Shown here: one piece after another, positions 6,105-8,581 of the stretch | How positions within the stretch are numbered: position 1 is the stretch's first letter | How the letters are laid out: each line of letters begins with the position of its first letter | Assembly: GCA_016199105.1 (NCBI GenBank) | Contig: JACQHI010000114.1 | Coordinates: forward strand, 1-8,581 | DNA: 8,581 bases | From: Lentisphaerota bacterium | GTDB lineage: Bacteria > Verrucomicrobiota > Kiritimatiellia > JAAZAB01 | Direction of reading: 5' to 3' | The notes under the pieces: generated by a model | Databases searched by the model: none | The model's input: the letters and a program-made list of their open reading frames with translations, nothing else | Told to the model about the DNA's origin: nothing | Translations under genes and position numbers: made by a program

Positions 6105-6297
6105 TGAACCATGCCCAGACATTCGCATTTTATGGAAGAGCAGCGGTCCCGTAGGTCCCGCTGTACCGGGGAAATGCTCGAAAGTACAGCGGGGGCTACC
6201 TGCCCGCAGTGCCTTCGGCACAGCCGATGCAGGCGGGCGAACCCGCTGCTTCTCGCACACCGTTCAAGCGCCATAATGCGAATTCCTGAACCATGCC
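6105..6297. mobile_element. MITE-like non-coding element with candidate terminal repeats
   Basis: An 11-bp direct repeat TGAACCATGCC (6105-6115 and 6287-6297) flanks the element and looks like a target duplication. Near the ends, ATTCGCATTTTATGG (6121-6135) is inverted relative to CCATAATGCGAAT (6271-6283), giving 13 pairs with a 2-nt bulge. Inside are nested stems: AGCAGCGG/CCGCTGCT (6139-6146/6243-6250), CCCGCTGTAC/GTACAGCGGG (6157-6166/6184-6193), TGCCCGC/GCGGGCG (6201-6207/6233-6239) and GTGCC-TTC-GGCAC (6209-6221). No coding frame is convincing. It accounts for most of the gene-free stretch 6036-6377. Alternatively it could be a structured non-coding RNA with a multi-branch fold. Confidence 0.5.
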
Positions 6298-6306
6298 AGT
6301 ATTTCG

Positions 6307-6335
6307 TTGCTTGGCCGGTTTCTTTTTCCTAATCT
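6307..6335 (+). promoter_or_regulatory. Weak candidate promoter for tRNA-Ser
   Basis: TTGCTT (6307-6312) and TAATCT (6330-6335) are 17 bp apart, each matching three of six sigma70 consensus positions. A GC-rich stretch CCGGG follows, as is common at stable-RNA promoters. It would start transcription about 35 nt before the tRNA. Confidence 0.25.
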
Positions 6336-6377
6336 CCGGGTCATTGCTACTCTGCGAAGTTGCGACCCGTCCTCCAT

Positions 6378-6467
6378 GGAGAGGTGGCTGAGTGGTTGAA
6401 AGCACCGGTCTTGAAAACCGGCGTCCCGCTTGCGGGACCGGGGGTTCGAATCCCTCCCTCTCCGCCA
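6378..6467 (+). tRNA. tRNA-Ser (anticodon UGA), CCA encoded
   Basis: The acceptor stem GGAGAGG (6378-6384) pairs with CCTCTCC (6457-6463), then discriminator G6464 and encoded CCA (6465-6467). The anticodon stem CCGGT/ACCGG (6405-6409/6417-6421) encloses loop CTTGAAA with anticodon TGA at 6412-6414, reading UCA and other UCN serine codons. The long class II variable arm has a 7-bp stem, GTCCCGC/GCGGGAC (6423-6429/6432-6438), as expected for serine. The T loop is TTCGAAT. All stems are intact. The CCA end can also pair into the hairpin immediately downstream. Confidence 0.97.
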
Positions 6468-6504
6468 CGCAGCAGAGTTCCGCGAGGCGGAACACGCTGC
6501 GTGG
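6465..6504. repeat. Hairpin repeat A, copy 1, overlapping the tRNA CCA end
   Basis: The outer stem CCACGCAGC/GCTGCGTGG (6465-6473/6496-6504) is perfect over 9 bp. An internal loop of AGA (6474-6476) opposite AC (6494-6495) follows, then the inner stem GTTCCGC/GCGGAAC (6477-6483/6487-6493) with loop GAG. The first three bases are the tRNA's own CCA. A 45-bp stretch (6469-6513) recurs exactly at 6596-6640. There is no T-tract, so it is not an ordinary terminator. Confidence 0.85.
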
Positions 6505-6506
6505 CT

Positions 6507-6560
6507 GCCCTGAAGTGTGTTGCGCCCCCGTTTCGCGGGGGCGCAACTCTACTTCAGGGC
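6507..6560. repeat. Hairpin repeat B, copy 1, an apparent insertion
   Basis: The outer stem GCCCTGAAGT/ACTTCAGGGC (6507-6516/6551-6560) is 10 bp. The internal loop is GT opposite TCT, which is AGA opposite AC on the other strand. The inner stem GTTGCGCCCCCG/CGGGGGCGCAAC (6519-6530/6536-6547) is 12 bp with loop TTTCG. Compared with the second unit (6596-6651), which lacks it, this hairpin breaks the sequence after GCCCTG and is followed by a second GCCCTG (6561-6566). Confidence 0.85.
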
Positions 6561-6595
6561 GCCCTGGCCGGCAGCATGCTTTGACTTGATGAGGA

Positions 6596-6640
6596 GCAGC
6601 AGAGTTCCGCGAGGCGGAACACGCTGCGTGGCTGCCCTGA
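6596..6640. repeat. Hairpin repeat A, copy 2
   Basis: An exact 45-bp copy of 6469-6513, including the inner stem (6604-6610/6614-6620), the AGA/AC internal loop and the link GCTGCCCTGA. The left flank differs from copy 1, so only GCAGC/GCTGC (5 bp) of the outer stem remains. It lies 24 bp before the GIY-YIG start. The following bases (6641-6651) match those right of hairpin B copy 1 rather than hairpin B itself. Confidence 0.85.
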
Positions 6641-6664
6641 CCGACAACATGAAGGACAGGAACC

Positions 6665-6931
6665 GTGAGTTCACCGTTACCCTTCTGCGTTTACGTTCTG
6701 AGGAGTCACCACGACGGCGGCCTTTACATCGGATTCACCACGGATATGGACCGACGCCTGGATGAACACAACTCGGGGAAGTCTCCGTCTACTGCGCCGC
6801 GGCGCCCGTTTGAGCTTGTGTTCTGCGAGTTCTTCCTGGTCAAGGGCGATGCGCAACGGAGAGAGGAATACCTCAAGACGTCATCAGGCAGACGTGCTCT
6901 GAAACTCATGTGCCGGGAAACGCTGCCCTGA
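6665..6931 (+). CDS. Small GIY-YIG nuclease-domain protein
   Basis: An 88-residue single-domain protein of the GIY-YIG superfamily (YhbQ/UPF0213-like), which are probable metal-dependent DNA-cleaving proteins; the target is unknown. The motifs fit: VYVLRS (9-14, Y10), LYIGFT (20-25, Y21 and G23), DMDRRLDEHNSGKS (27-40, R30 and N36), RRPFELV (46-52) and a metal-binding glutamate in RREEYLKTSSGRRALK (65-80). The start is GTG at 6665 with AAGGA at 6652-6656, 8 nt upstream; no ATG in frame gives a complete domain. The last residues and the stop codon are encoded by the left edge of hairpin repeat B copy 2, so the C-terminus may have been altered by that repeat. It stands alone between tRNA-Ser and the regulator, embedded in hairpin repeats, unlike nearby housekeeping genes. 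Confidence 0.87.
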   Translation: MSSPLPFCVYVLRSHHDGGLYIGFTTDMDRRLDEHNSGKSPSTAPRRPFELVFCEFFLVKGDAQRREEYLKTSSGRRALKLMCRETLP

Positions 6932-6976
6932 AGTGTGTTGCGCCCCGCTTTGCGGGGGTGCAACTCTACTTCAGTG
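6926..6976. repeat. Hairpin repeat B, copy 2, overlapping the GIY-YIG stop codon
   Basis: The outer stem is CTGAAGT/ACTTCAG (6928-6934/6968-6974), then one mismatch and a further pair (C6926 with G6976). The internal loop is again GT opposite TCT. The inner stem GTTGCGCCCCGC (6937-6948) pairs with 6952-6964 with one wobble and one bulge, loop TTT. The stem tip differs from copy 1 yet still pairs. GCTGCCCTGA (6922-6931) also occurs at 6504-6513 and 6631-6640. Confidence 0.8.
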
Positions 6977-6983
6977 CCTTCCC

Positions 6984-7012
6984 TTGACGCCCGCCTCGGC
7001 GTGTTATATAAC
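6984..7012 (+). promoter_or_regulatory. Sigma70-like promoter of the GntR gene with an overlapping palindrome
   Basis: The -35 box TTGACG (6984-6989) and -10 box TATAAC (7007-7012) are 17 bp apart, each matching five of six consensus positions. The 12-bp perfect palindrome TGTTATATAACA (7002-7013) covers the -10 box and is a plausible autoregulatory operator. The start codon is about 35 nt further on. Confidence 0.6.
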
Positions 7013-7046
7013 AGCAACCGACGGCCATGGAAAGGACATCGGCGGG

Positions 7047-8123
7047 ATGAGCTATGCCTATCGGATGATCGCGGACGATATCGTGAAGCGTATTCGGCGG
7101 GGCGAATGGAAGGAAGGCGAGAAAATTCCCGCGCTCAACGCGCTGGAGCGCCATTACCCGCAAAGCCGCATGACGCTCTATAAGGCCCTGCGGTATTTGA
7201 CGGAGCGCGGCCACCTTCACATGGTCCATGGCCTCGGCACTTTCGTCAAAGCCTCCGAACCCCGGCTGCGAATCGGGATCCTGGCCAGCCGCGCCTTGTT
7301 CCGGCAGGGATTGGCCCCGTTTGCCTTTCAAGCCTTTCGGCATGCGCATGCCTTCTTTTCCCGCGTCGGCATGGATTCGCAGCTCTACGCCGAAGACCCG
7401 ATCGTCCCGGCGGGACTCCCGTCCGGTTTGCGGGAGGAATTGGAGCGCGGGAAACTGGCCGGCCTGTTGACGGTGGATGCCGGTTTTCCCCGGCAGTATA
7501 TGGCGACGCCGCAATGGCGGGAACGGGCCATCCCGCATGTCAATATCGGCGCCTTGCCGGCGCCCTACCGGGTGTATGTGGATCATGAGGCCTTCATCCG
7601 CCGGGCGGCGGCTCTGGCGCATGATCGGAAGCGGCGCTGCGCGGCTCTTCTGGAAAAAGAGGAGCATCTGGCCGGGCATCGTCCCGGATTTGTCCGGTAC
7701 TGCCGGGCGGTCCGGCTCATCCCCTGGTCCGAACCGGTGGAGCCGCCTTCCCCGGCGTTGTCCTTTGAAGAATATGGGTATTGGCTGATGCGCCGGGTGT
7801 GGGCGTGCGCCCGGAAACCCGATGCGGTGATCGTCCCGGACGATGTGATCGCCAAGGGCATTGCCCAGGCCGCGTTGGCGCTCGGCATCCGGGCGCCCCG
7901 GGAATTGTTGATCGTGGCGATGACGAACCGGGACGCGCCGATTTTCTATCCCGTGCCGGTGGTGGCCATGGAAGTGGATGTGGAGTCCATCGTGATGAAA
8001 GCCGCGCGTTTATTGCTGGATCGGATCAAGGGCAAGCCGGTCCGCCCTCAGTCCATCCTGGTGCCGCCGAAACGGGTGGTGGAAAAGAAGGGATGCACAG
8101 GAGCAAACGGAGAGAACACATGA
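7047..8123 (+). CDS. GntR-family regulator with a LacI-type sensor domain
   Basis: A 358-residue DNA-binding regulator. Residues 1-68 form a GntR winged helix-turn-helix (YRMIADDIVKRIRRGEW, EGEKIPALNALERHYPQSR, TLYKALRYLTERG, HGLGTFV). Residues 73-345 resemble the periplasmic-binding-protein-like effector domain of LacI regulators, ending DAVIVPDDVIAKGIAQAALALG and VAMEVDVESIVMKAARLLLDRIKGKPV. This AraR-like arrangement usually senses sugars; the ligand is unknown. The frame is open back to 6933, but that part is hairpin repeat B and promoter, so ATG 7047 is chosen (weak AAGGA at 7031-7035). Its stop overlaps the next gene's start (ATGA, 8120-8123), so the two are co-transcribed and the regulator may control that secreted protein. 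Confidence 0.88.
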   Translation: MSYAYRMIADDIVKRIRRGEWKEGEKIPALNALERHYPQSRMTLYKALRYLTERGHLHMVHGLGTFVKASEPRLRIGILASRALFRQGLAPFAFQAFRHAHAFFSRVGMDSQLYAEDPIVPAGLPSGLREELERGKLAGLLTVDAGFPRQYMATPQWRERAIPHVNIGALPAPYRVYVDHEAFIRRAAALAHDRKRRCAALLEKEEHLAGHRPGFVRYCRAVRLIPWSEPVEPPSPALSFEEYGYWLMRRVWACARKPDAVIVPDDVIAKGIAQAALALGIRAPRELLIVAMTNRDAPIFYPVPVVAMEVDVESIVMKAARLLLDRIKGKPVRPQSILVPPKRVVEKKGCTGANGENT

Positions 8124-8581
8124 ATCAATATATATGGCTGGTTGGTGCGATGATGGCGGGCATGGCGGCCCGCGGCGCGGAGGTTCCCGTGAAGGCGGCT
8201 GACACGCATGCGGCGGGAACCCCGGCCCTGGCCGCGGCCGGACTGCTCCCGCAGGATCATGACTATCAGAAGGTTCTGCGGGCCTTTATGGTCACGCTGA
8301 CCGAACAGGACTTCGCGCACGGCGTGACAAACGATCTGACCGCGCCGTCGGCCCTCGAGGATTCGGAGGTCCGGTTCCGGACTTATATCTACACCCTTAT
8401 GCCGCAGCCGCTGGTGGGGACCAAGCGCGGAGTGCCTGCCATCAACGCCCCGCCGGCGCTTTTTACCCTGGCCGCCATCGAGACCACGAACGGCGTCATG
8501 CGGGTGCCGGTGTATCCCGAGGCGTTGATCTCGTTTGTCCTGTGGGATTATCCGGGCAATCCCTACCGCAACAGCCGTGCG
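8120..8581 (+). CDS. Secreted protein of unknown function, 5' part only
   Basis: I translated 154 residues from ATG 8120 to the edge with no stop. GGAG at 8109-8112, 7 nt upstream, and the four-base overlap with the regulator's stop support the start. Residues 1-20 look like a signal peptide (a hydrophobic stretch from YIWLVGAMMAGMA, with possible cleavage near ARGA-E), so the product is probably exported. Residues 21-44 are Ala/Pro-rich and linker-like. A folded part may begin at about 46 (DHDYQKVLRAFMVTLTEQDF), followed by alternating strands such as RFRTYIYTLM and LFTLAAIETTNG. I recognise no family. Coupling to a LacI-type regulator suggests a role in uptake or degradation of a carbon source, by inference only. 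Confidence 0.8.
   Translation, partial: MNQYIWLVGAMMAGMAARGAEVPVKAADTHAAGTPALAAAGLLPQDHDYQKVLRAFMVTLTEQDFAHGVTNDLTAPSALEDSEVRFRTYIYTLMPQPLVGTKRGVPAINAPPALFTLAAIETTNGVMRVPVYPEALISFVLWDYPGNPYRNSRA

Noticed and set aside
5693..6274. Minus-strand open frame over the end of mtaB and the following spacer
   Set aside because: Mostly antisense to mtaB, with the remainder in the MITE-like element; no motif.
6360..6584. Open frames running through tRNA-Ser and the hairpins
   Set aside because: The tRNA is intact and the frames consist of tRNA and palindromic repeat sequence.
6465..6976. CRISPR array
   Set aside because: Repeats are few, hairpin-forming and unevenly spaced, with a gene between them; there are no uniform spacers and no cas genes.
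6933..7046. N-terminal extension of the GntR regulator
   Set aside because: This stretch contains hairpin repeat B and a well-spaced promoter; the winged helix begins right after ATG 7047.

Overview
The window is a GC-rich bacterial chromosomal segment. The gene content, the long intergenic spacers full of inverted repeats, and a GntR/LacI-type regulator followed by a secreted protein of unknown type suggest an uncultured member of the PVC group (Kiritimatiellota/Lentisphaerota-like). That placement is inference only; there is no rRNA here to settle it.

Layout. Minus strand, positions 1-2048: rnc (RNase III, cut by the window edge), xerD (tyrosine recombinase, start/stop overlap with rnc) and a small lipoprotein with a degenerate heavy-metal-associated fold. 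Positions 2049-2455 hold no gene but contain repeats and a structured leader before ilvD (plus strand, 2456-4123), a complete dihydroxy-acid dehydratase. ilvD converges with a minus-strand gene for a nucleoside 2-deoxyribosyltransferase-like protein (4246-4686). That gene diverges from mtaB (4755-6035), a tRNA methylthiotransferase. The 68 bp between the two starts are almost filled by a perfect 27-bp-arm palindrome.

Positions 6036-6377 hold no gene; they contain a MITE-like element with candidate terminal inverted repeats and flanking direct repeats. Then come tRNA-Ser(UGA) with encoded CCA, a cluster of hairpin repeats, and a GTG-start GIY-YIG nuclease gene embedded in those repeats (6665-6931). 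A GntR-type regulator (7047-8123) follows behind a good sigma70-like promoter. It overlaps by four bases the start of a secreted protein that runs off the right edge.

The genes are mostly housekeeping (RNA processing, chromosome dimer resolution, branched-chain amino acids, tRNA modification). The unusual content is between them. The best candidate for an undescribed system is the tRNA-Ser/GIY-YIG neighbourhood (6465-6976). There, two hairpin types share one architecture: an outer stem, an AGA/AC internal loop, and an inner stem opening GTT and closing AAC. One type (B) has left an apparent insertion footprint in a duplicated unit, and a GIY-YIG nuclease gene lies between the units.
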